Assembly: GCF_903893715.1 (NCBI RefSeq) | Contig: NZ_CAITNG010000119.1 | Coordinates: 1 to 59,877 of the forward strand | DNA: 59,877 bases | Direction of reading: 5' to 3' | Source of the DNA: an uncultured Mucilaginibacter sp. | Lineage (GTDB): Bacteria; Bacteroidota; Bacteroidia; Sphingobacteriales; Sphingobacteriaceae | Part shown: positions 33,496 through 41,816 of the stretch, one piece after another | Numbering within the stretch: position 1 is the first letter of the stretch | Layout: every line of letters begins with the position of its first letter | The notes under the pieces: generated by a model | What the model was told of the DNA's origin: nothing | Database searches by the model: none | The model's input: only the letters and a program-made list of their open reading frames with translations | Program-made: the position numbers and the translations under genes

Positions 33496-33517
33496 CTTCT
33501 GAGTTATTTGTTTTTTT

Positions 33518-33548
33518 GTCCATGGTCCGTGGACTATAGACCATGGAC
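33518..33548. repeat. Heptanucleotide repeat (GTCCATG type) that also forms a hairpin
   Basis: 7-mers GTCCATG, GTCCGTG, GACTATA, GACCATG, then GAC. The ends (GTCCATGGTC, 33518-33527, and GACCATGGAC, 33539-33548) are perfect inverted copies, so the transcript can fold. It lies 8 bp beyond the stop of the SDR gene. Confidence 0.7.
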
Positions 33549-33555
33549 TTATTTT

Positions 33556-34317
33556 CTAAACTTTCCTGTTAAATACCGTAGCATTTGCTTGTTGCGTCGG
33601 CATAATGATGAGCTCGTTAATGTTCACATGCGCCGGCCGTGATGCCGCGAACCATATCGTTTCGGCTATATCTTCAGCAACCAAAGGCACAATGCCCTCG
33701 TAAACTTTTTTTACCCTTTCCGTATCCCCCTTAAAGCGTATCAGCGAGAACTCGGTCTCCACCGCGCCCGGGTGTATGGCCGTAACTTTTATGCCATAAG
33801 TAAGCAAATCAAACCGCATGCCTTTGCTCAAAAAATCCACAGCCGCTTTTGTGGCACAATACACATGGCCGTTGGCATAAATTTCTTTTCCCGCAATCGA
33901 ACCCAGATTAATAATATGACCTGAACCGTTGCTTATCATCCAGTTAGCCACTACTTTACTCACGTAAAGCAAACCTTTAACATTGGTATCTATCATCAGG
34001 TCCCAGTCTTCGTATAAACCGCTTTGCACCGGGTCGAGGCCTTTGCTTAAACCGGCGTTGTTGATCAGTACATCCACCTTTTTCCAACCATCGGGCAAGC
34101 TTTCCAGTTTGCTTACCACAGCGTTTTTATCGGTAACATCAAACTCCAGGGTCAATACCTCAACACCATACTTTTCGGTAATTTCTTTCGATAGTTTTTC
34201 CAAGCGTTCAGTGCGGCGGCCGGTCAGTACCAGATTATATTTTTCGCGGGCAAAGGTGTGTGCACAGGCTTCGCCTATCCCGGCGGTGGCTCCTGTTATG
34301 AGTACAATTTTAGACAT
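33556..34317 (-). CDS. Short-chain dehydrogenase/reductase (YdfG-like)
   Basis: 253 residues from MSKIVLITGATAGIG. Motifs: NADP-binding TGATAGIG (8-15) followed by RRTER (basic residues favour NADP), NNAGLSKG, catalytic NLGSIAG and YCATKAA (Tyr/Lys), and HPGAVETEFS. It resembles E. coli YdfG, an NADP-dependent 3-hydroxy acid / serine dehydrogenase; the true substrate is unknown. The frame extends upstream to 34335 but the six extra residues are not typical. Confidence 0.88.
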   Translation of the reverse strand: MSKIVLITGATAGIGEACAHTFAREKYNLVLTGRRTERLEKLSKEITEKYGVEVLTLEFDVTDKNAVVSKLESLPDGWKKVDVLINNAGLSKGLDPVQSGLYEDWDLMIDTNVKGLLYVSKVVANWMISNGSGHIINLGSIAGKEIYANGHVYCATKAAVDFLSKGMRFDLLTYGIKVTAIHPGAVETEFSLIRFKGDTERVKKVYEGIVPLVAEDIAETIWFAASRPAHVNINELIIMPTQQANATVFNRKV

Positions 34318-34367
34318 GAGTGCTTTATACGCCACGAAGTTAAGTTTTTTTGCTTAATTGGCTTCGA

Positions 34368-35102
34368 TTATTCAAAATAGATGGTAAAAACCAAAGTATG
34401 CAAAAACAAGGAATCCAATGGTTTTGAGTATGGATTATTGCCCGTGGCCAGTATATTGCCAAACGAATTTGATATCTTAAACTCGGGCGAAAACTTAAAA
34501 TATTCAAAGTAAATGTCCATACCTATACCTGCTTCATACGATGCGTACCCCCTATTGGTAACCACCATTTTATCCAGCGGCGATAGGTTAGGGTCTTCGG
34601 CAGGTATTTTACTGATGCCGTACGAATACTTTACGCCACCCAGCAAATAAGCCCTAAAGTTGACAATGCGGTCGGATTTTATTTTTAACGATAGCGGCAC
34701 CTCCACCAGCGAAGCGTTTACCTGCTTAAAAGTCTGTGTGGCGCTGTTGATGTATTGATAGATGAGTGTTCGGTCGGTAAATGATAGCGACGGTGTTGTG
34801 CGTACTTCCAGGTTGTCGGTTATCCGGTACCGGGCAACAAAACCAACACCAAAACCTTGCGTTGAGGCCGTGCTGATGCTCGACAGTGAGTCGGTTACGT
34901 TCGACTTGGAGCCCGTATCATAGTAGGGAGTTCTCCAATCGGCGGTTTTCAGAATCTTAAAATCGGAGCTTATGTACTGGAACCCGAAACCAAAGCTAAT
35001 ATCCTTTAAATCGGCACCACCACCCCATGCAGGCACCTGGGCCAGCACGCTTTTGCCGCAAAATATGAGGATGAGTAAAGTAAGGTACCGGGTTTTTATC
35101 AT
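34368..35102 (-). CDS. porT: PorT-like type IX secretion outer-membrane protein
   Basis: 244 residues with a signal peptide (about 1-21, SVLAQ) and a beta-barrel pattern: FGFGFQYISSDFKI, GFGVGFVARYRITDNLEVRTTPSLSF, FRAYLLGGVKYSYGIS and terminal LHTLVFTIYFE. PorT is an outer-membrane component needed for type IX secretion, and its gene often lies beside ubiE in Bacteroidota, as here with a 4-bp ATGA overlap. Family assignment rests on this context and the barrel pattern. It complements GldK and GldN found 14 kb away. Confidence 0.82.
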   Translation of the reverse strand: MIKTRYLTLLILIFCGKSVLAQVPAWGGGADLKDISFGFGFQYISSDFKILKTADWRTPYYDTGSKSNVTDSLSSISTASTQGFGVGFVARYRITDNLEVRTTPSLSFTDRTLIYQYINSATQTFKQVNASLVEVPLSLKIKSDRIVNFRAYLLGGVKYSYGISKIPAEDPNLSPLDKMVVTNRGYASYEAGIGMDIYFEYFKFSPEFKISNSFGNILATGNNPYSKPLDSLFLHTLVFTIYFE

Positions 35103-35830
35103 TTAACACCTGTATATATCGAACAGATACCAAACGCCAAAGGCCTTTGTTTGGTATGTTTAAAGCCTACTTTATCCATTAACGCGATAAAATCCGTACC
35201 ATCCGGAAAGGCAGCCACCGATTCGGGAAGATAAGCATACGCCCTTGCATCTTTCGAAAACAGCTTACCTATGCCCGGTGTAATATAGTTAAAGTAAAAA
35301 TTATACAGTTGCTTCACCGGGAAAACACGCGGTTTCGAAAACTCCAGTATAACCGCTTTTCCACCCGGGCGTAACACCCTTTGTATATCGACCAGGCCTT
35401 TTTCAAGGTTCTCAAAATTACGTACGCCATAAGCTACGGTAACCGCGTCGAACTCACCGTCCGCAAAAAGCAGTTTTTCCGAATCGCCCATGCGTACCTC
35501 AAAACGCTCGCTTAATTGGCGTTTGGCTATTTTCTGGTCGGCAATATCCAACATACCGCGCGAAATATCCACACCGATAATTTTCTTCGGCTTCAATATC
35601 TTCAACGATTCGAAAGCGAAATCGCCCGTACCGGTCGCCACATCCAAAATGTATTGGGGTTTATCCGGCTTCAATTCGTTAATGGCCATTTTACGCCAGA
35701 TAACGTCAATCCCCAGCGACAAAAAATGGTTTAAAAAATCGTACGTTTTCGAAATATTGTTGAACATGTCGGCCACCTGTTCTTTTTTGGTAGCCTGCTC
35801 GTTTTGGTAGGGCGTTACAGTTTTGCTCAT
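35099..35830 (-). CDS. ubiE: Demethylmenaquinone methyltransferase
   Basis: 243 residues. SAM-binding motif YILDVATGTGDFAFESL at about 60-76, family signature FDAVTVAYGVRNFENLEKGL, motif LRPGGKAVILEFSKPRVFPV, and the C-terminal FGICSIYTGVK end. It adds the ring methyl group in the last step of menaquinone synthesis, feeding the NADH:quinone oxidoreductase encoded nearby. It overlaps porT by 4 bp. Confidence 0.94.
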   Translation of the reverse strand: MSKTVTPYQNEQATKKEQVADMFNNISKTYDFLNHFLSLGIDVIWRKMAINELKPDKPQYILDVATGTGDFAFESLKILKPKKIIGVDISRGMLDIADQKIAKRQLSERFEVRMGDSEKLLFADGEFDAVTVAYGVRNFENLEKGLVDIQRVLRPGGKAVILEFSKPRVFPVKQLYNFYFNYITPGIGKLFSKDARAYAYLPESVAAFPDGTDFIALMDKVGFKHTKQRPLAFGICSIYTGVK

Positions 35831-35853
35831 GGAGCTGCAAAGATAGGAATTTG

Positions 35854-35881
35854 TTCATAGATCATGGTTCATAGTTCATAG
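35854..35881. repeat. Heptanucleotide repeat (NTCATNG type), left array
   Basis: Four 7-mers: TTCATAG, ATCATGG, TTCATAG, TTCATAG. Lies upstream of ubiE and is paired with an inverted relative at 35908-35935, so the region can form a large imperfect hairpin. Confidence 0.75.
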
Positions 35882-35907
35882 CCACTCTGTGCTATTTCTA
35901 CTCTTAC

Positions 35908-35935
35908 AATGAACCATGATCTATGAACCATGAAC
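35908..35935. repeat. Heptanucleotide repeat (CNATGAN type), right array, inverted
   Basis: Four 7-mers: CAATGAA, CCATGAT, CTATGAA, CCATGAA. On the other strand they read TTCATGG, TTCATAG, ATCATGG, TTCATTG, the same family as 35854-35881. The array ends 7 bp beyond the stop codon of the VOC gene (35943). Confidence 0.75.
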
Positions 35936-35942
35936 AAAAAGA

Positions 35943-36431
35943 TTACTTCAATTCTGCCAACAAACTATGCACATCCAAACGCTGCGTAAACATCGTCAGG
36001 TCGCCGTTCTCGTCTTTTGGCCATTGTTCTTTGGGCCTGTCCCAATACAGTTCCACGCCATTGTGGTCGGGGTCGTCTAAGTAAATGGCTTCCGATACGC
36101 CATGGTCCGACATGCCCGTTATCGGGTATTTCTTATCTATCAATCGCTGTAGTATCGCCGCCAGGTCCTTCCTTTCGGGGAATAAGATGGCGGTATGGTA
36201 TAAACCCGGTGCACGTTCGGGTGCCGGCCCCGATCCTTTACTATGCCATGTGTTCAGCCCTATGTGATGGTGGTACCCCCCTGCCGAAATAAAAGCGGCT
36301 TCGGCTCCATATTTCATTACCAGTTCAAACCCCAACACACCGCAATAAAAATCAAGCGATTTCTGTAAATCGCTCACCTTTAAATGCACATGACCAATGC
36401 GTGTTGCAGCGGGTATTTTGTAAGTATCCAT
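35943..36431 (-). CDS. VOC-superfamily ring-cleaving-dioxygenase-like / glyoxalase-like protein
   Basis: 162 residues from the ATG at 36431; a longer start at 36452 is possible. One vicinal-oxygen-chelate module pair: GHVHLKVSDLQKSLDFYCGVLGFEL, then LYHTAILFPERKDLAAILQRL and LDDPDHNGVELYWDRP. The His in GHVHLKV, the His in LYHTA and the Glu in GVELYWD form a plausible metal triad, as in CatE-type catechol 2,3-dioxygenases. Substrate unknown. It is divergent from engB. Confidence 0.82.
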   Translation of the reverse strand: MDTYKIPAATRIGHVHLKVSDLQKSLDFYCGVLGFELVMKYGAEAAFISAGGYHHHIGLNTWHSKGSGPAPERAPGLYHTAILFPERKDLAAILQRLIDKKYPITGMSDHGVSEAIYLDDPDHNGVELYWDRPKEQWPKDENGDLTMFTQRLDVHSLLAELK

Positions 36432-36483
36432 AATTATATGTTTAAACATCAAATCTACAGCTAAATAATCTTAATTTTGTCAA

Positions 36484-37128
36484 ATGATCATCAAATCGGC
36501 CGACTTTATTTGCAGTAATACGCAGGTATCAAAACTACCGCCACCGCTAAAACCGGAATATGCTTTTATTGGCCGCTCAAACGTGGGCAAATCATCGCTC
36601 ATTAATATGCTTGTCGCGAAGAAAGGTTTAGCAAAAACCTCACAAACACCCGGCAAAACGCAGCTCATCAACCATTTTTTGATCAACGAGAACTGGTACC
36701 TGGTTGATTTGCCGGGTTATGGCTACGCCCGTATCTCCAAAAGTAAAAAAGAAGACTGGAACAAATTTATCCGCACGTATTTAAACAAGCGCGAAAGTCT
36801 ACAGTGTGTGATGGTGTTGATCGACAGCCGGGTTGAACCCCAAAAAATTGACCTCGAATTTTGCAACTGGCTTGGCGAAAAAGGCCTGTCCTTCGTGCTG
36901 ATATTTACCAAGGCCGACAAGCAATCGCGCGTTAAAACCGACCAAACGGTTGCCGCTTTCCGAAAAGAACTGCTCAAAACCTTCGAAGAAATACCTCAGG
37001 TATTCATCACCTCGGCCGAAGAACATACCGGCCGCGAAGAAGTGCTGGCTTTTATTGATTCGATAAATGCTAATTTTGACCCCAAAGCCGCCGCTTTGCT
37101 GTTTGAAGATTTTAAAAACTCGATATGA
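36484..37128 (+). CDS. engB: Ribosome biogenesis GTP-binding protein EngB/YsxC
   Basis: 214 residues. G1 GRSNVGKSS at 30-38, G2-region SQTPGKTQ, G3 DLPGYG at 75-80, G4 TKAD at 141-144 and G5 ITSA. Essential circularly ordered GTPase for 50S ribosome assembly. It starts the short plus-strand unit with the UbiA-type gene, overlapping it by 4 bp (ATGA). Confidence 0.95.
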   Translation: MIIKSADFICSNTQVSKLPPPLKPEYAFIGRSNVGKSSLINMLVAKKGLAKTSQTPGKTQLINHFLINENWYLVDLPGYGYARISKSKKEDWNKFIRTYLNKRESLQCVMVLIDSRVEPQKIDLEFCNWLGEKGLSFVLIFTKADKQSRVKTDQTVAAFRKELLKTFEEIPQVFITSAEEHTGREEVLAFIDSINANFDPKAAALLFEDFKNSI

Positions 37129-37982
37129 AAAAATACCTTTCATTAGTTACATTTTCGCATACCATTTTTGCCATGCCTTTTGCCTTTATAGGCTTTTTTT
37201 TGGCGGTAACCACAACCACCGGCCACCCTTTTGAATGGCAAAAACTTGTGCTCATGGTATTCTGCATGATATCCGCACGCAACTCGGCCATGGCCTTTAA
37301 CCGTTATCTCGATAAGGATATCGACGCCAAAAACCCCCGCACCAAGGTCCGCGACATACCGGCTGGCAGGTTGACAGCTAATTCGGCACTCATTTTTACA
37401 TTGATTAACTGCGCCATTTTTATAACCCTCACTTGGTTTATTAATCACCTATGTTTTTACCTCTCACCCATAGCATTGTTTGTTGTTTTAGGATATAGCT
37501 TTACCAAACGCTTTACGGCGCTTTGCCATATGGTGCTGGGCTTGGGGCTGTCGCTTGCCCCCATTGGCGCTTATTTGGTGGTAACGGGAGCATTTGCGTT
37601 GCTGCCTATCTTCTTCTCGCTATCAGTATTATGCTGGGTAAGCGGGTTTGATATTATTTATGCCTTACAGGATGAGGATTTTGACCGCGCAGAAAACCTC
37701 CATTCCATACCCGCCTGGCTCGGAAAAGTAAACGCTCTGCGCTTATCAAGTGTGTTGCATGTTCTGTCGGCCATCTTTATCGTATTGCCGGCCGTGTTCA
37801 CTGTAGTGGGATGGCCTTATTATGTCGGGATAGCGTTCTTTTGCGCCATGCTGATTTATCAACACAGTTTGGTTAGGCCAAACGACCTTAGCCGCGTAAA
37901 CTTTGCATTCATGACCACCAACGGTATTGCAAGTGTTGTTTTTGCCGTGTTCTTTTTGATTGACAGGCTTTGGGTGAAATAA
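37125..37982 (+). CDS. UbiA-family prenyltransferase (UbiA/MqnP-like)
   Basis: 285 residues with eight or nine membrane helices. First Asp-rich motif NRYLDKDID at 59-67 with Asn59, Asp63 and Asp67; second YALQDEDFDRAENLHSIP. Members attach polyprenyl chains to aromatic acceptors in quinone synthesis. The MARNSAM-like MISARNSAMAFNR segment is typical of the 4-hydroxybenzoate-prenyltransferase-like group that in menaquinone-makers is linked to the futalosine route (MqnP). Acceptor cannot be fixed by eye. Overlaps engB; ubiE lies nearby on the other strand. Confidence 0.85.
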   Translation: MKKYLSLVTFSHTIFAMPFAFIGFFLAVTTTTGHPFEWQKLVLMVFCMISARNSAMAFNRYLDKDIDAKNPRTKVRDIPAGRLTANSALIFTLINCAIFITLTWFINHLCFYLSPIALFVVLGYSFTKRFTALCHMVLGLGLSLAPIGAYLVVTGAFALLPIFFSLSVLCWVSGFDIIYALQDEDFDRAENLHSIPAWLGKVNALRLSSVLHVLSAIFIVLPAVFTVVGWPYYVGIAFFCAMLIYQHSLVRPNDLSRVNFAFMTTNGIASVVFAVFFLIDRLWVK

Positions 37983-37986
37983 AAAA

Positions 37987-38034
37987 ATCCATATCGGTCC
38001 GCAAGGGTTTAAACCTTAACGGACCGATATGGAT
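37987..38034 (-). terminator. Strong intrinsic terminator of the DUF2723 gene
   Basis: Perfect 15-bp arms (ATCCATATCGGTCCG at 37987-38001 and its complement at 38020-38034) around an 18-base loop. On the minus strand the stem is followed by seven T. It separates the convergent ubiA-like and DUF2723 genes and may fold in both transcripts. Confidence 0.85.
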
Positions 38035-38046
38035 GTATAAATAGGA

Positions 38047-41000
38047 TTAACGGCTTCCTATCAGGCTCGAAAACTTGACTTTGTAATCGTTAAACTGCGC
38101 TTCAAACTTTTTGTGCAGCGCTGTTTGATGGTATCTGTCGGTTACCTGCACCATATCGTTCAAGGTAGATAGTCCACCTTGCAGATCGTGTTGGTTTAAT
38201 CCTTCGCCGTTCTTTTCCTGCAGCAGGTAGCTGTTATAATTCAGCTGGTCAACCAGATAAGTATCAACACTGTTCAGTATTTTATTGGCCAACACCGGAT
38301 TGTTTACCTGATAAGCCATTTGTGCCAAATAGTTTTTAACATAGGCTTCTTCAATATCAGGGTAAATATCGGGCATCACTTCGTCATAGCGTTGCATTAC
38401 CTTAGCGGCAAGGTCGGGATGGCCTTCCTGTACCAGGCTCTGGGCAAGGTTACCAAAAAGCTTCAATATCAACGGGTAGAACATCGTGGTCGACTCATGG
38501 TCCAAATAACGGGCGTTCTTCATATTGCCCCATTTAAACTTGTTCATCACGTTATCGTACATCACTAGTGTGTTCGATTTTTCCAATTGCTGCGCCCTTG
38601 CCGCAGTATCAACCTTGTAAGGCATCAAATGATAGGCAAAACCCTCTTTATACAGGTATTTGTCAAGGCCCATCATATTTTCTGTACCAACAGTAATGGC
38701 AAAATAAACCGGACGTTTCCACTCATTGTGTGCCAAAATATCCATCATGGCCAAATTATCCTTGGTTACATAGTTCGACGCATATTTCCATTCCATTACT
38801 TTGGCAATACTGTCTTTTTGCGATGCCGGTATAACGCCGTTTTTGATTACAGCGTCAGCATTCACCGTCATCTTAAAGTTTTTGGTAGGCAAATAATTCT
38901 CTTTGTCGCCGGGCTCGTATTCTACTTTGGTACGTTCATCGTCGGATGTTAGAAAATCAAATACATCCTTTAACTCTATCGCACCGGGCACTTTGGCATC
39001 GTTGTAATAAATGATATCTCTTACACCCAATTCAAATTTCTCGTCGGGCATGGTAATCGGCAACGGTTCAGAAGCGTTCATTTTGTGCTTCATGCCACGT
39101 ATGTACCAATCGGTACCCAATAAGCTCAAGTTGACAATGCGCACATCGGGCCTTATGCCCTCAACCTCCTGGTCGTACCATAACGAGTAAGTATCGTTAT
39201 CACCATACGTAAACAAAATAGCGTTTGGCGCGCACGAGTTAAGGTAATTATAAGCCATATCGTGCGGTGTATATTTTGTCGACCTGTCGTGCGCTTTCCA
39301 CTCTTTGCTGGCCAATAATACTGGCGCTATCAGTAAACATATTCCTGTAGCCACAATACCGCCAACTTTGGGGTCTATCTTTTTAATGGCCAAACCAATC
39401 AGGTCGGCTACGCCCAAAACGCCCAGCCCTATCCATATCGCGAAAGCATAAAAAGACCCCACGTACGAGTAATCACGCTCGCGCGGTTGCATAGGCGATT
39501 GGTTGAGGTAAAGCACAATGGCCAATCCCATAAAAAAGTACAACAAAGCCACAATGGCCGCATCGCGTTTGTTTTTCCGGAAATGGTAAATGGCGCCTAT
39601 CAGGCCCAATATCAAAGGCAAAGCATATAACGGGGTATAGGTGTTGCCGTGCAATGTAGTTTGGGGCAGGTGCGCCCATTTGTCGGTTATGCCCGATGTC
39701 CAGTTGCCATCCAACGCAACAGTGCTGGCTTGCCCGTCCATATCGTTATAACGGCCAACAAAATTCCATAAAAAGTACCTGAAATACATCTGGTATATCT
39801 GCCAGCCAAACATGAATTTTATGTTATCGGCAAACTCGGCATTTTGACCTTCTGCAATATGCAACCAGTCTTTATAAAACTGCGGATGGTCGCCTTCCTG
39901 ATCGTATATACGAGGTAAAAAGGTATTGCGGGTATACGGAATGCTATATTTACGGCTGGCTTCTTCGTATTTGGTTTTACCTTTACGGTAAATGATCGTC
40001 CCGCTGTTCCTTAATTCAGCTGCACTATCAGCCGACATCCTTACCTGCTCCGCATCAAAATATTGCCCGTACAACAACGGCCTGTCGCCGTATTGATCAC
40101 GGTTCAAATAGCTCAGCATAGTAAAGGCGTTATCTGGGGCAGTGTTGTTCAAATCCGGGTCGGCCTTTGCCCTGATAATGATCATGGCGAACGAACTGTA
40201 CCCTATATAAATAAACACCACGCATAAAAAGGCCAGGTTAAGGGTGGCTTTATTTTTAAGGATGGAATAACGGATACCGTAAACCAATGCAGCTATCAGG
40301 ATGATAAAGAAGAAGATGGCACCACTGCCAAAACCCATCCCAAATGTGTTAACAAACAACAAATCGAAATAAGCTGCAAACTTCACAGTATACTGTATCA
40401 GGCCGAATTGAATGAGGCCCAATACGCCAATACCGCAAAACAACGCGATGATGGTGCTTTTTGTGGTGATGTTTTGATACCTGCGGAAATAATACACCAA
40501 CGCGATGGCCGGTATAGTCAACAAGTTTAGCAAGTGGATACCGATGGACAGACCTATAACATAGGCGATAAAGATGATCCAGCGGTCGGCACCGGGTTCG
40601 TCGGCGTGGGCATCCCATTTCATGATAGCCCAAATTACCAAAGCGGTACATAACGATGACCAGGCGAACACGATGGTTTCAACAGCCGAAAACCAAAAGG
40701 TATCGGTATAAATAAAAGCCAACGCCCCTACCAAACCCGAGCCCATAATCAAAATGGTTTGCGTTTGATCGGCAACTTCGCCACGTTTAACCAATAATTT
40801 TTTGGCCATGGCAGTGATGATCCAAAACAAGAGCATAATAGCTGTTGCGCTGGCTAAAGCCGAACCCATATTGGTAAAAAACGGCACCTTGGCATTGTTG
40901 CCCATGGATAGCAGCGAAAATGCCTTGCCAATCATGGCAAACAGCGGATAACCCGGCTGGTGCGAAATTTGCAAACGGAACGCGCACGAGATAAACTCGC

Positions 41001-41106
41001 CGCAATCCCAAAAACTAACCGAAGGCTCTAATGTTAAAATGTAGGTAACTGACGCTGTTAAAAAACAAAGCCAGCCCAATAGATTGTTTATCTTGTTGTA
41101 TTGCAT
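38047..41106 (-). CDS. DUF2723 (GT117-type) integral membrane glycosyltransferase-like protein
   Basis: 1019 residues. N-terminal membrane domain of about eleven helices (to about 620) beginning LGWLCFLTASVTYILTLEPSVSFWDCGEFI; the SFWDCGEF..CAF..QISHQPGYPLF segment is the DUF2723 signature, with the Asp-Glu pair expected at the sugar-lipid site of GT-C enzymes. QSPMQPRERDYSYVGSFYAFA follows near the last helices. The C-terminal 400 residues are soluble and helical. Human TMEM260, a relative, O-mannosylates proteins. Here it probably glycosylates exported proteins or envelope polymers. Confidence 0.88.
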   Translation of the reverse strand: MQYNKINNLLGWLCFLTASVTYILTLEPSVSFWDCGEFISCAFRLQISHQPGYPLFAMIGKAFSLLSMGNNAKVPFFTNMGSALASATAIMLLFWIITAMAKKLLVKRGEVADQTQTILIMGSGLVGALAFIYTDTFWFSAVETIVFAWSSLCTALVIWAIMKWDAHADEPGADRWIIFIAYVIGLSIGIHLLNLLTIPAIALVYYFRRYQNITTKSTIIALFCGIGVLGLIQFGLIQYTVKFAAYFDLLFVNTFGMGFGSGAIFFFIILIAALVYGIRYSILKNKATLNLAFLCVVFIYIGYSSFAMIIIRAKADPDLNNTAPDNAFTMLSYLNRDQYGDRPLLYGQYFDAEQVRMSADSAAELRNSGTIIYRKGKTKYEEASRKYSIPYTRNTFLPRIYDQEGDHPQFYKDWLHIAEGQNAEFADNIKFMFGWQIYQMYFRYFLWNFVGRYNDMDGQASTVALDGNWTSGITDKWAHLPQTTLHGNTYTPLYALPLILGLIGAIYHFRKNKRDAAIVALLYFFMGLAIVLYLNQSPMQPRERDYSYVGSFYAFAIWIGLGVLGVADLIGLAIKKIDPKVGGIVATGICLLIAPVLLASKEWKAHDRSTKYTPHDMAYNYLNSCAPNAILFTYGDNDTYSLWYDQEVEGIRPDVRIVNLSLLGTDWYIRGMKHKMNASEPLPITMPDEKFELGVRDIIYYNDAKVPGAIELKDVFDFLTSDDERTKVEYEPGDKENYLPTKNFKMTVNADAVIKNGVIPASQKDSIAKVMEWKYASNYVTKDNLAMMDILAHNEWKRPVYFAITVGTENMMGLDKYLYKEGFAYHLMPYKVDTAARAQQLEKSNTLVMYDNVMNKFKWGNMKNARYLDHESTTMFYPLILKLFGNLAQSLVQEGHPDLAAKVMQRYDEVMPDIYPDIEEAYVKNYLAQMAYQVNNPVLANKILNSVDTYLVDQLNYNSYLLQEKNGEGLNQHDLQGGLSTLNDMVQVTDRYHQTALHKKFEAQFNDYKVKFSSLIGSR

Positions 41107-41152
41107 GGCTTTAAGAAATAAGGAATATCATGTTTAGGTTATGGTTTACTTT

Positions 41153-41524
41153 TTATAAAGGCGTTTCGCGCGGGTGGGTTGCAGCCTGCGAAGTGGTATC
41201 GGGTGCCGGGGCGGTTGGTGCTGCCGGGTCTGTATGGAAATTGGTGTCTTGTACAGGTGTAGCACCTGGATGGTTTACCGGTGCCGATGGATCAGGCGTC
41301 AACGCGGCACTTGGCGGTGGAACATCTTTCCTTTCGGTTTCTTTGTTTATCTGCTCCTGGATATCCCTTTTTACACCTTCCGAAGCATCTTTGAACTCAC
41401 GTATCCCTTGTCCTAAGCCTTTGGCCAATTCGGGCAGCTTTTTGCCGCCGAACAATACCAATGCCACCAACATGATAATGAGCGTATCCTGACCACTGAA
41501 AAACAACAACATTGAACTTAACAT
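41153..41524 (-). CDS. tatA: Sec-independent translocase subunit TatA/E with long Pro-rich tail
   Basis: 123 residues from the ATG at 41524 ([20 protein letters not shown]); the frame extends to 41578 but adds a charged leader. One membrane helix (about 10-22), hinge [27 protein letters not shown] (amphipathic helix), then an unusually long tail of about 60 residues rich in Pro, Thr and Ala. TatA forms the pore-like element of twin-arginine export. No tatC is adjacent. Confidence 0.87.
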   Translation of the reverse strand: MLSSMLLFFSGQDTLIIMLVALVLFGGKKLPELAKGLGQGIREFKDASEGVKRDIQEQINKETERKDVPPPSAALTPDPSAPVNHPGATPVQDTNFHTDPAAPTAPAPDTTSQAATHPRETPL

Positions 41525-41816
41525 AACAGTAGATTTTAAATTAAACATTAAACCGGCCCGTCTCAAGGCCTTTAACAATGTGCAAAGATATGCTAAAAAA
41601 CAAAGTATCCGAATTGGATATAAATTTTGAAAAGCCCTTTTGCAATTGCCCCGTAAAATTTAAATGATGAACAAATATAACTGCATGCATCTTAATAAAT
41701 GTTAAATAATGATAGTTTAACAGTTTTTAACATCATATCACCTTTTTAACCACAATTATCAGTTATTTAAAACAAATCCCTTAGTTTTATCTTATATCTC
41801 AATATTTGCGCGATAC

